From: Clostridia bacterium | GTDB taxonomy: Bacteria > Bacillota > Clostridia > Oscillospirales > CAG-382 | Reading direction: 5' to 3' | DNA: 43,983 nt | NCBI GenBank assembly: GCA_017396825.1 | Contig: JAFQKR010000081.1 | Coordinates: 1-43,983, forward strand | In this document: positions 19,035-26,892 of the stretch, one piece after another | Position numbering within the stretch: the stretch's first letter is position 1 | Layout: every line of letters begins with the position of its first letter | Translations under genes and position numbers: made by a program | The notes under the pieces: generated by a model | What the model saw: only the letters and a program-made list of their open reading frames with translations | Databases searched by the model: none | What the model was told of the DNA's origin: nothing

Positions 19035-19895
19035 TTATCGAATGCTTTGGGTAAAATCCGTAATTTTCATATTCCGTTGTAGCTCTGCATATTTCTCATA
19101 AGAGTTTTCCAAATCCACAACAACTGCATGAACCTTGCATATTCTTTCGGATTCCTTTGGCAAAACCATATAGTCACCATACAGCATGGTTAACATTCGG
19201 TCATAACATTTAGTAACTGAAAATTGCCTGTCTTCAAAGTTCATCTTGCAGGTTTCCTCTAACCAAGTACGTGGAAAAACATTTTTTTCATATTTTTTTC
19301 CTGCGCTTAAAAAGGAATGCACAAGCTTAGATCCTTTTTTGTTTGGAAGTAAAACAATACGACGCACAAGCTTCAAAGGAACAATACGGCTAAACGCCAT
19401 AAACAGCTTTTTTTTCTTGCTGTCGGTAGCATACCCCCTGCGTGCTAACGATTTAGCAATAATTATCTTGGATGCATAATACTGGCATTTTCTGAGAAAC
19501 TCACGGTCCGCGGCGCAATCGCATGGAAAAATATCGATATATACGCCCATATGTGTTTTAAAATCCTTAGGAACGTATTTTTCAATACACGATGTGCCCT
19601 GAAGTCTTAGTTTTGAAAAAAACATTGGCCAGTGCTTAGTATTTTCCTTTTGTACAAAAAAACGCAGTTGATCAGTTTCCTTAGAGGCAACCGCCATGAA
19701 ACGATCATAATCTTCCCTCAACATAAGGACATCAGCATCGTCATCCCACGGAATGAACCCTTTATGCCTAACCGCACCCAGCAATGTTCCTGCAAATAAC
19801 GTATACCGTATATTATACTTTTGGCAAATACGGTCAAATTCACAAAGAAGCTCATACAACGCAGCCTGATGCTCACGTACTGTAACTGTTGCCAT
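19035..19895 (-). CDS. LicD-family phosphotransferase
   Basis: The protein has 286 residues. The signature YTLFAGTLLGAVRHKGFIPWDDDADVLM (about 31-58) contains the nucleotidyltransferase-fold GxxLGAxRH and the acidic triad DDDAD of LicD proteins. LicD enzymes transfer a phospho-alcohol such as phosphocholine from a CDP-activated donor to a cell-surface sugar. Which group is transferred here is unknown, since no choline or glycerol activation genes are in the window. C-terminal length is normal. AAGGAG precedes the ATG at 19895. Its position just before the phosphodiester glycosidase gene is notable. Confidence 0.88.
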   Translation of the reverse strand: MATVTVREHQAALYELLCEFDRICQKYNIRYTLFAGTLLGAVRHKGFIPWDDDADVLMLREDYDRFMAVASKETDQLRFFVQKENTKHWPMFFSKLRLQGTSCIEKYVPKDFKTHMGVYIDIFPCDCAADREFLRKCQYYASKIIIAKSLARRGYATDSKKKKLFMAFSRIVPLKLVRRIVLLPNKKGSKLVHSFLSAGKKYEKNVFPRTWLEETCKMNFEDRQFSVTKCYDRMLTMLYGDYMVLPKESERICKVHAVVVDLENSYEKYAELQRNMKITDFTQSIR

Positions 19896-19924
19896 CGCTT
19901 GCTCCTTGCATTACATATTTTTAA

Positions 19925-20686
19925 TCAATTATCGCAATTACGTATCTTTCGTCTCTTGCTGATGCTGTAAAACATATATCGAAAAACGAGCATACAGGCA
20001 GATAAAAAGCCATATCCTACAGCTCTATACGAATTGAACAACATTTTAGCAGACCTCAAACGATTGCCAGACTTGGAGTTTGCAGACAAACGATAAATCA
20101 GCAACGGCTCGTTAACACCGTAAGCCTCGCCGTATTCACGTAGCACGGTAAGCCATACAAAGTAATCCTCGTGCATTCTATCGTTTGGCATTTTTATGTT
20201 TTTCATTACAGAAGCGCGAATCATCACAGAAGAACAGGATAACAAATTCTTTCTCAGAAGCATTTTATAAGTAACACGTTCCTCTGCTTCCATAACATAT
20301 CCGTAAGACTTTCCTTTGTCATCTATAAACGATGATGCGGTGTAACATATAACAGCATTGGGATGTTTTTCTATAAGCGCCAACTGCTTTTCAAGTTTAT
20401 CAGAGCGCCAAAGATCGTCGCTGTCAAGAAAAGCTATCCACTCTCCTCTTGCTAAAGCAACAGCACGATTTCTCGTATAAGATGCACCGCTGTTTTTTTC
20501 GTTTTTTAAAAAACGTATGCGCTTGTCCACCGCGGCAAGCTCCTCAAGTATACGAGTGGTATCATCCTTAGAGCCATCATCAATAACTATCAGCTCCCAA
20601 TCTTTTACGGTCTGTGCAAAAATGGATTGAATAGAATCACGAATTGTTCCGGCGGCATTATACGCCGGCATAACAATACTGATCAT
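19925..20686 (-). CDS. Glycosyltransferase family 2
   Basis: This 253-residue protein starts MISIVMPAYNAAGTIRDSI. It contains VIDDGSKDDTTRIL near 33-46, the DxD-type FLDSDDLW near 84-91, and RMHEDYFVWLTVLREYG near 173 carrying the usual ED base motif. The open frame goes on upstream to 20740, but AAGGGAG lies just before the ATG at 20686 and only this start gives the family N-terminus. It would build the repeat unit on the cytoplasmic side. The start lies inside the region where the upstream epimerase ends (20700), spacing 13 bp. Confidence 0.86.
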   Translation of the reverse strand: MISIVMPAYNAAGTIRDSIQSIFAQTVKDWELIVIDDGSKDDTTRILEELAAVDKRIRFLKNEKNSGASYTRNRAVALARGEWIAFLDSDDLWRSDKLEKQLALIEKHPNAVICYTASSFIDDKGKSYGYVMEAEERVTYKMLLRKNLLSCSSVMIRASVMKNIKMPNDRMHEDYFVWLTVLREYGEAYGVNEPLLIYRLSANSKSGNRLRSAKMLFNSYRAVGYGFLSACMLVFRYMFYSISKRRKIRNCDN

Positions 20687-20699
20687 AAAACGTCTCCCT

Positions 20700-21548
20700 T
20701 TATAAAACGCTGTCTGTAAAACTTTTTTTGTTATCAACAACTACGTAAGAAAAATCAAAATCCTCAGTGTCGCGGTAGATCAGTGAGCCAAAGCCTTTTT
20801 TTGCTGTTGGATAAAACAATCTCAATATACAAACCGCACAGCCCATAAGATAACCAAACGCTATTCTTTTACGCATAGCCAAAGCAATGCCTTGAGCCAT
20901 CTCCATAGTCGAAACGTACTCAGCGTTCTGTGGAAAGTACAAGCCTGACAAATCATTATCCACACAAAGTTTAACAAAAGAACTGAGATTATCGATATAC
21001 ACCATACTTCTCTTGTTTTTTACACGAGGAAAAACAGGAAGCTTTTTTACCAGATTGCACACACCGTTAAAATTACCCTTACAGCCTTTTCCGTACACCA
21101 TGGGGGGGCGCAACGTACAAACGCGAAAAGTATCATCGGCTAATTCGGACATCCCCTTCTCTGCTTGAAACTTTGATTTTCCGTAATTACTACGCGGAGA
21201 GGGAACGGTGTCTTTTGTTATAACGCCGGTATCCTTACCGTAAACACTCATAGAACTAAGAAATACAAACTGCCTTACGCCATCAGCTTTTGCCTTTTTA
21301 GCAACATCTATCGCAAGATCTCTGTTAACCTCATAATAAAGACCGGCGTTTTCGCGTGTTTCCTTCTGATGTGCTATGCCTGCAACGTGAAACACGCTGT
21401 CATATCCCGAAAAGCTGCTTTCGCGCCAGCTTCCGTCTACCAAATCAACTGTATCCACAACGTAGTCATTGAGAAAATTGTTTTTTATGTATTTTTCAAA
21501 AGAAGTACCTATATAACTGTTAGCTCCGGTAATCAATATCCGCTTCAT
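20700..21548 (-). CDS. NAD-dependent sugar epimerase/dehydratase (extended SDR)
   Basis: A 282-residue protein with the cofactor motif ITGANSYIG at 5-13, the catalytic pair YGKSK near 143-147 preceded by FLSSMSVYG, and PPMVYGKG near 170. It acts on a nucleotide- or lipid-linked sugar, changing configuration at C4 or a similar carbon. It is somewhat short for GalE (about 330) and resembles the epimerases that follow the initiating transferase in many polysaccharide loci, where they convert undecaprenyl- or UDP-linked HexNAc. The exact substrate is inference. Its ATG overlaps the stop of the upstream transferase by four bases. Confidence 0.82.
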   Translation of the reverse strand: MKRILITGANSYIGTSFEKYIKNNFLNDYVVDTVDLVDGSWRESSFSGYDSVFHVAGIAHQKETRENAGLYYEVNRDLAIDVAKKAKADGVRQFVFLSSMSVYGKDTGVITKDTVPSPRSNYGKSKFQAEKGMSELADDTFRVCTLRPPMVYGKGCKGNFNGVCNLVKKLPVFPRVKNKRSMVYIDNLSSFVKLCVDNDLSGLYFPQNAEYVSTMEMAQGIALAMRKRIAFGYLMGCAVCILRLFYPTAKKGFGSLIYRDTEDFDFSYVVVDNKKSFTDSVL

Positions 21549-22213
21549 TTTGAAACCAACTCTTCTTCCTTCTTTTCTGCCCTCTTTTTCAGTTCACTTG
21601 TGCCGCCTTCAACAACGCCGTCACCCGTGAGTACGCTTAAAAAAGTACCGAAAAAGCACCTTGCATCCATGGCAAAGCCTCTGAACCAACCGCTGTTAAG
21701 CGCTTTCACGTAATCACCGTCAAGCTTCGCCTTTACAGGTATTTCTATCTCGTCACGACCGTTTATCTGTGCCCATCCGGTAATCCCCGGTTTAACATCA
21801 TTCGCACCATGCTTTTCCCGTTCAGCAACCAAATCATCCTGCGACCACAAAGCGGGTCTTGGCCCTACAACGGACATTTTAGATGAGAAAACGTGAAATA
21901 TCTGGGGCAATTCGTCTAGACTGGTTTTTCTGATAAACTTACCCACACGGGTTATGTACTGCTCCGGATTTTCAAGAAGATGAGTTGGCACGTCATGAGG
22001 GGTAGACATCTTCATGCTTCGGAATTTCCATATCATAAAATAGGTTATATTACCGTTTTTCTTCCTGCCGACGCGTCTTTGCTTAAACAAAATAGGACCG
22101 GGATCGTCAATTTTTATAGCAATAGCTACCACCAGCATCGGCAACGCCAATACTACGATAGCAACACTCGACAAAACAAAGTCAATAAACCTTTTAATAA
22201 AACGTTTATACAT
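21545..22213 (-). CDS. Initiating polyprenyl sugar-phosphate transferase (bacterial sugar transferase family)
   Basis: This 222-residue protein has one N-terminal hydrophobic hairpin (about 11-33) and the family signature in order: GPILFKQRRVGR, FMIWKFRSM near 58-66, RKTSLDELPQIFHV near 94-107, SVVGPRPA near 113-120 and KPGITGWAQINGRDE near 140-154. It transfers a sugar-1-phosphate from a UDP-sugar to undecaprenyl phosphate, the first committed step of the polymer. It has the short WbaP C-terminal-domain form without the extra CoA-binding-like region. It is the first gene of the long operon. Confidence 0.93.
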   Translation of the reverse strand: MYKRFIKRFIDFVLSSVAIVVLALPMLVVAIAIKIDDPGPILFKQRRVGRKKNGNITYFMIWKFRSMKMSTPHDVPTHLLENPEQYITRVGKFIRKTSLDELPQIFHVFSSKMSVVGPRPALWSQDDLVAEREKHGANDVKPGITGWAQINGRDEIEIPVKAKLDGDYVKALNSGWFRGFAMDARCFFGTFLSVLTGDGVVEGGTSELKKRAEKKEEELVSK

Positions 22214-22342
22214 ACTTGCATATATCCCCCGTTTTAAATCTAAGCGTGCTTGAAATAACGCAAGGTAACTGTTTCATTTGGAAGAAGCTGTAAAATGCTC
22301 TTACGGCAATATAACATACTAACCCAAATTTATCACAGATAA

Positions 22343-22371
22343 ACTATATCACAAATCCCCATTCACTGCAA
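22343..22371 (-). promoter_or_regulatory. Sigma-A promoter of the polysaccharide operon
   Basis: On the minus strand TTGCAG (22371-22366), a 17-nt spacer and TATAGT (22348-22343). The leader to the first start codon is about 125 nt. No second gene lies between. Confidence 0.68.
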
Positions 22372-22382
22372 TACTTTTCATC

Positions 22383-22421
22383 AAAAAAACACAGCAAAAC
22401 GCAAAAAATATTGCGTTTTGC
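22383..22421 (-). terminator. Intrinsic terminator of yqfC-yqfD
   Basis: GCAAAACGCAA / TTGCGTTTTGC stem (22394-22421), followed on the minus strand by TGTGTTTTTTT. It lies just after the yqfD stop. Confidence 0.85.
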
Positions 22422-22432
22422 CGTATCTCGAA

Positions 22433-23626
22433 TTATTCTGTTTCGGGCAAGACCGTCATGGGGGATTCTTTACCGATTTCAGTTATTAATTCCACTGTGC
22501 CGTTTAGCACAATAGCGCCCAACCCCTCATTGTAAACACACTCAGTCTCGGTGTTGATCACCTCACCCACTGTTTCCCTTTCGATATACCCGCGAAATGC
22601 GTTTTCTGCACGCTCGCAGGCTTCCTTTTCGGTTAGCAGCACGGGAGTTACCATGTATTCTTTATAGATAAGAGTTTGTTTTACAATCGGAAGCTTTACT
22701 CCCATAACCTGCATTTTTTCCTCTGCCACCATTATATCCGCCATATCAAATTCTGAAAATTCGCTGCCAAACAAATCAAAGCTTTTACCCAGTATTACGT
22801 AGGAGGTTTTTTTCTCAACCCTACCCGTGTAAGTCTTTTCCTCTGATTCAAGGGGAACCGTAACGGAAAACTCTCTGAAAACAGTAGCCTTTACACTGCC
22901 ATAGGCGTGATGCACGTAATACTCCCCATAGGCACCCTCCATTATTCCCGATATAAGCACGTCACCTTTATCTACGGTGTCCCCCTTCTTTACTACGGGT
23001 TTACCCTTAACTGCGCTTACGGAGGATATGATGCCCGCCTCTGACGCTACAACGTCAAAGGCTCCTTCCTCCTTCTCCTCCTGCCTCGGAGACTCGGTAC
23101 GTACTCTCAGCTTGACCTCTGCCACGGTGCCTTGCACATTTACCGCTATATCTGAAAAACTTGGGTTCCTTATCAGAAACCCCAATTCCGTTTCGTATAT
23201 CTTTATATCCTTTATACTTGCGCCCTCGTGAACACCGAGTTTTTTTAGTTCGGCAAGGACCTGCTTTTCATCCAAGTCCCCGTTACAGTCTATACGTATC
23301 TCCCACAAAACAGAGGAGGAGGCATAGATTATAGCCATAGCCAGCACAAAGCCCACTAACAGCCCTAATCTTCGGCGGTATGGATAAACGGCAAAGGGCA
23401 GCCCAACCCGTTTTTGCACCTCGTACTGCGCCTCTGCTTTCTCAAGCCTTGCAAGGAGCTTGTCGGCATCCTTTACGGAACAGCTTATCAAATAGCAGTC
23501 GTCGCTCGCCTCCATATTCCAAAAGCCGTATTTCTCATTATGCAACGTATTTATGTGTAGCAAAGCGTCCTTGCCACTGATTTTTATCCTTATGTATCCC
23601 AAAAGAAAATGCAACACCTTATACAT
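22433..23626 (-). CDS. yqfD: Sporulation protein YqfD
   Basis: The protein (397 residues) is normal for the family. A cytoplasmic N-terminal part (about 1-85, with ISGKDALLHINTLHNEKYGFWNM) is followed by a membrane segment at about 88-106 (LGLLVGFVLAMAIIYASSSVLWEI) and a long extracytoplasmic region. In Bacillus the yqfC-yqfD pair is transcribed in the mother cell under sigma-E and is needed for normal sporulation. The start at 23626 follows AGGGGGAT and sits 14 bp after the yqfC stop. It is followed by a strong terminator. Confidence 0.9.
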   Translation of the reverse strand: MYKVLHFLLGYIRIKISGKDALLHINTLHNEKYGFWNMEASDDCYLISCSVKDADKLLARLEKAEAQYEVQKRVGLPFAVYPYRRRLGLLVGFVLAMAIIYASSSVLWEIRIDCNGDLDEKQVLAELKKLGVHEGASIKDIKIYETELGFLIRNPSFSDIAVNVQGTVAEVKLRVRTESPRQEEKEEGAFDVVASEAGIISSVSAVKGKPVVKKGDTVDKGDVLISGIMEGAYGEYYVHHAYGSVKATVFREFSVTVPLESEEKTYTGRVEKKTSYVILGKSFDLFGSEFSEFDMADIMVAEEKMQVMGVKLPIVKQTLIYKEYMVTPVLLTEKEACERAENAFRGYIERETVGEVINTETECVYNEGLGAIVLNGTVELITEIGKESPMTVLPETE

Positions 23627-23640
23627 TTTCTATCCCCCTG

Positions 23641-23862
23641 TTAGAAGAATTCAAAGCCATTTATCACACCGCTTATTACCGCCTTGCTTTGACTGAGTAG
23701 CGCAACCTGCAACTCACTTCCCCAAATGCGTACCCTGATGCCGCGGCAAAGAAGCACGACTCTTTCCTTACTGTATTCCATAAGGGTCATAACCCCCTCA
23801 GCGTGAAGCTCTTTTCTGCCGAAAAGCTGAAAAAAGGGGGCCGTAAACGTGTTATCCGCCAT
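23641..23862 (-). CDS. yqfC: Sporulation protein YqfC (YabP family)
   Basis: This small 73-residue protein shows the YabP/YqfC fold pattern: FGRKELHAEGVMTLMEYSKERVVLLCRGIRVRIWG, with short beta strands and conserved glycines. It is somewhat shorter than Bacillus YqfC (about 90). It is adjacent to yqfD in the usual order. The ribosome site GAGGTGA lies four bases before the ATG. Upstream, at 23880-23909, is a sporulation-type promoter, consistent with expression in the mother cell. Its molecular role is unknown in the family. Confidence 0.88.
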   Translation of the reverse strand: MADNTFTAPFFQLFGRKELHAEGVMTLMEYSKERVVLLCRGIRVRIWGSELQVALLSQSKAVISGVINGFEFF

Positions 23863-23879
23863 AGTTTCACCTCAAAAAC

Positions 23880-23909
23880 AGTATATGCCCTTTTCGTTCT
23901 TAAAATAAC
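23880..23909 (-). promoter_or_regulatory. Sporulation-type (sigma-E/sigma-K like) promoter of yqfC
   Basis: On the minus strand GTTATTTT (23909-23902), a 14-nt spacer and CATATACT (23887-23880). The -10 matches the sigma-E/K consensus closely; the -35 matches moderately. It lies inside an imperfect palindrome (23882-23924) whose other arm carries CGTATATT facing ylbJ. Confidence 0.6.
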
Positions 23910-23940
23910 GAAAAAGGCGTATATTTGATTGGTGATAAAG

Positions 23941-24789
23941 GTGAAAAAAACGATTTTTAACTCGCTGTGGGCGCTTACGGCGGTGTTTTTGTTTATTTAT
24001 TGTCTTTTGAACAGTGAAAGCGTTGCCGAAAACAGTCGGCTGTATTTAAAGCTTTGCGGCGAAAGGGTAATTCCGTCACTTTTTGTATTTTCGGCACTTT
24101 CCGCGATCATTTGCGGAAGCGGCGCTTTTTATAAGCTTTGCTCCTTGTTGCCCTTTTTCGGCACCGAAGCCGCCCTTATAGTTATGGGAGCCCTTGGTGG
24201 TTTTCCCCTAGGGGCAACGGTTGCCCACGGTCTTTACGACGAAGGCAGAATAACCAAAAAGCAAGCAGAATATTTATGTGCTTTTACCAACAACCCTTCC
24301 CTATCCTTTACCGTAAGCTACGTAGGTGGAGTTTTAGGCGACCGAAGACTTGGCGCTGCCCTTGCCGCCCTTTGCTTTTTAAGCGCCACTCTTTCAGCCG
24401 TTGTATTGAGATACGTCTTTTTGAAAAAGGAAGAGCGAAGCATAACGCTCTACGCAGGCTTAACGAAAGGAAAGGGGGTTGCTGAAGCCATACGAGAAGG
24501 GAGTGTAACAATGGTGGTTATAAGCGGCTGCATTGTGTTTTTCGGTGGGATATGCCCTCTCTTCCCGAAGGCCATAAGAGGCTTTTTGGAATTATCCGGC
24601 GGTATTGCCAATTGTCAAACAGCGACAGAGGCGGCGGTTTTACTGGGATTTTCAGGGCTTAGCGTTACGTGCCAGGTTGCCGCCGCCTGCAAGGGACGGC
24701 TTTCGGTATTTCCATTTGTTATTTCGAAAGTTTTACAAAGCGCTGTTATGGGTGTTGCCGCTTATTTTTTATTTGACTTTAGAGGCTGA
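23941..24789 (+). CDS. ylbJ: YlbJ-like sporulation integral membrane protein (nucleoside-recognition/gate domain)
   Basis: A 282-residue polytopic membrane protein with about eight hydrophobic segments. The motifs ERVIPSLFVFSALSAII, ALGGFPLGATVAHGLYDEG, CAFTNNPSLSF and a later VVISGCIVFFGG match YlbJ and its sporulation relatives SpoVM-like gate-fold proteins SpmA/SpmB. YlbJ in Bacillus is a mother-cell sporulation gene. Start choices are TTG at 23929 or GTG at 23941; I favour 23941, where GGTGAT acts as the ribosome site. It diverges from yqfC across a palindromic promoter region, consistent with joint sporulation control. Confidence 0.84.
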   Translation: MKKTIFNSLWALTAVFLFIYCLLNSESVAENSRLYLKLCGERVIPSLFVFSALSAIICGSGAFYKLCSLLPFFGTEAALIVMGALGGFPLGATVAHGLYDEGRITKKQAEYLCAFTNNPSLSFTVSYVGGVLGDRRLGAALAALCFLSATLSAVVLRYVFLKKEERSITLYAGLTKGKGVAEAIREGSVTMVVISGCIVFFGGICPLFPKAIRGFLELSGGIANCQTATEAAVLLGFSGLSVTCQVAAACKGRLSVFPFVISKVLQSAVMGVAAYFLFDFRG

Positions 24790-24801
24790 CACGTGTATAC
24801 T
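24773..24801 (+). promoter_or_regulatory. Sigma-A promoter of the MATE exporter, overlapping the end of ylbJ
   Basis: TTGACT (24773-24778), a 17-nt spacer and TATACT (24796-24801). The -35 lies in the last codons of ylbJ. The exporter can therefore be expressed during growth, independently of sporulation. Confidence 0.75.
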
Positions 24802-24829
24802 GTAAAAAAACAAAAACGGAAAGCGAAAT

Positions 24830-26182
24830 ATGAAAAGAAACAAAATAGACATGACAGTAGGGAGCCCCACAAAAGCCCTTTTGATTTTTGCCTTACCTAT
24901 TTTTTTGGGACAGCTTTTTCAGCAATTTTACAACGTAACCGATATTAAAGTAATCGGTATAAAGCTTGGTGACAGCGCTATCGCCGCAATGAACTCGGTA
25001 GGCGCGGTCTACGGCATTCTTATAGGCATAGCCAACGGGCTTAATAACGGGTGCGCCATTATCGCCGCAAGAAACTTTGGCGCAAAGGATTTTAAGATGC
25101 TTAGACGCACCGTTGCCCACATGCTGGTTATCAACTTTTCAGCAACGGCGTTGTTTGCCATAGTAGGCATTACGTTTATCGACCCCCTTATGAGCCTTAT
25201 GAAGGTGCCCGATTCCCTATACGCCGACGCTAGGGTATATCTCACCTTTATACTGTGTGGAATGGCAACCACCATTGCCTACAACATGTGTGCCGCCGTG
25301 CTTCGCTCGGTGGGTGACAGCCGTACCCCTCTTTATTTCCTTATAGGAAGCAGTATTCTTAACGTGGGCCTTGACGTGGTTTTCGTATTACTGCTTGACC
25401 TTGGCATAGGCGGAGCTGCCGCCGCAACCATTATAGCCCAAGCAACCTCCGCACTCCTTTGCCTTTTCTACATAAAAGGATACAGAAAGGAGCTTCACAT
25501 AGGCCGCGAGGACTTTACCTTTGACGGAGAACTGCTTAAGGAGCTTTTGGCAATGGGCTTTTCCATGGGGCTTATCACCTCCCTTGTTTCCTTTGGCAGC
25601 GCGGCAGTTACCCGCGCAAACAACGCACTTTCCGACGCAGGATGGGGCGACGAGGTTATTACCGCTAACGGTAGCGCACGCCGTATTGACGGCTTGTTTA
25701 TGATGCCCCTTTCCACCCTTGGCACAGCTCTTGCAACCTTTGTTAGCCAGAACAAGGGCGCGGGACACATTGACCGTATACGAAAGGCTATCAAAAGTGC
25801 CGTTGGAATAGGTGCTGCATGGTCAGTTCTCGGCGTTGGAGTCATCTACGCCTTTGGCGCTGAGCTTGTACGGCTTATCACCGACACGGAAAACGCAGAA
25901 ACCATAAAGTACGCCGTTACATATATGCGTATCAACTGTCCGTTCTTCCTTATGCTTATAGTCTTGCTTATCTTCCGCAGTGTGCTTCAGGGCTTTGGTA
26001 AAAAGCTTGTGCCCATAACCACTGCGGCGGCAGAACTGGTACTTAAGTTTTTTGCGGCAACCGTACTTGTGCCTGCCTTCGGCTTCCTCGGAATATGCGT
26101 GGCAGAGCCTATTATATGGACCGTTACCGCCATAGCCGTAAGCATTGTATACGTCAAAAATATAAAAAGGCTTAGCTCGTAA
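24830..26182 (+). CDS. MATE family multidrug/metabolite exporter
   Basis: This 450-residue protein has 12 hydrophobic segments in two homologous halves. The N-terminus (LIFALPIFLGQLFQQFYNVTDIKVIGIKLGDSAIAAMNSVG near 17-58) and YNMCAAVLRSVGDSRTPL near 143-160 are standard MATE signatures of the NorM/DinF-like branch. The second half has ARRIDGLFMMPLSTLGTALATFVSQNKGAG near 282-311. It is driven by a sodium or proton gradient; the substrate cannot be deduced. A weak GGAAAG ribosome site is present. It ends 5 bp before a bidirectional terminator. Confidence 0.92.
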   Translation: MKRNKIDMTVGSPTKALLIFALPIFLGQLFQQFYNVTDIKVIGIKLGDSAIAAMNSVGAVYGILIGIANGLNNGCAIIAARNFGAKDFKMLRRTVAHMLVINFSATALFAIVGITFIDPLMSLMKVPDSLYADARVYLTFILCGMATTIAYNMCAAVLRSVGDSRTPLYFLIGSSILNVGLDVVFVLLLDLGIGGAAAATIIAQATSALLCLFYIKGYRKELHIGREDFTFDGELLKELLAMGFSMGLITSLVSFGSAAVTRANNALSDAGWGDEVITANGSARRIDGLFMMPLSTLGTALATFVSQNKGAGHIDRIRKAIKSAVGIGAAWSVLGVGVIYAFGAELVRLITDTENAETIKYAVTYMRINCPFFLMLIVLLIFRSVLQGFGKKLVPITTAAAELVLKFFAATVLVPAFGFLGICVAEPIIWTVTAIAVSIVYVKNIKRLSS

Positions 26183-26187
26183 ATAAC

Positions 26188-26215
26188 AAATCCCGTAGGT
26201 CAACCTACGGGATTT
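26188..26215. terminator. Bidirectional terminator shared by the MATE gene and the PAP2 gene
   Basis: Perfect 12-bp stem AAATCCCGTAGG / CCTACGGGATTT with a TCAA loop, T-tracts on both sides. On the minus strand one arm is formed by the last codons of the PAP2 gene, whose stop lies in the loop. Confidence 0.88.
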
Positions 26216-26880
26216 TTGTATACATTTAGTTTTGTGAAAAGTCTTTTATAAGATGGCTTATAGGCAACGAAATACATCACCGCTGCAAGGGGGAGTGCCG
26301 CCGCAACGTCCAAAACGGAATGCTGCTTTATAAACACGGTAGCAAGACAAACACTGAGGCTGAACGCCAGAGATGCAAGCCTCATGAGACGTCTTTCCAT
26401 TCCCAAGCCGTCCTTGCACACTGCCATATGCAAACCTAAGGTAACGTATACGTGCATACTGGGAAGAATGGTGGTGGGCGGGTCAAAGCCCTGCACAAAC
26501 CTTACCGCATCGGTAAGCAGATTGTTCCTTGGATACATCTCCACACCCGTGCGGTCAAAATACATGGGCAGGACCGTGCAAAGAAGCATGCAAAAGAACA
26601 TGCCGCCGAACATATAAACGTACAGCCTTGTAAAGCCTTCTTTGTTTTTAAAAAGCAGATACAGGGTAACTGCGGCTATCTGCAGATACCAAAGAGCGTA
26701 GGGGATAACGAACCACTCGTTAAAGGGAATAAGCCTGTCAAGCTCCACCGCTACTGCTATGGGCGCTCTGCTCATAGTCGTCGCCTGAAGAATAGAATAC
26801 CAAATACCGTGGATAGGCCAATAAACCAATATAAGACTATGCTTGTTTTGTTTTACAAAATCCTTTATTTTTTTCAACAC
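26200..26880 (-). CDS. PAP2-superfamily membrane phosphatase/lipid phosphatase-like protein
   Basis: A 226-residue protein with six membrane segments. The active-site motifs are PPTTILPSMHVYVTLGLH near 136-152 (PSMH replaces the usual PSGH) and TVFIKQHSVLDVAAALPLA near 181-199 (H...D). These mark the phosphatidic-acid phosphatase / inositol-phosphotransfer fold. Substrate may be a lipid phosphate or undecaprenyl pyrophosphate. The GTG start at 26880 follows AGAGGA by six bases and lies 12 bp after the upstream MORN gene stop, so both are co-transcribed. The final codons form part of a terminator hairpin. Confidence 0.8.
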   Translation of the reverse strand: MLKKIKDFVKQNKHSLILVYWPIHGIWYSILQATTMSRAPIAVAVELDRLIPFNEWFVIPYALWYLQIAAVTLYLLFKNKEGFTRLYVYMFGGMFFCMLLCTVLPMYFDRTGVEMYPRNNLLTDAVRFVQGFDPPTTILPSMHVYVTLGLHMAVCKDGLGMERRLMRLASLAFSLSVCLATVFIKQHSVLDVAAALPLAAVMYFVAYKPSYKRLFTKLNVYKNPVG

Positions 26881-26892
26881 GCCATGTCCTCT

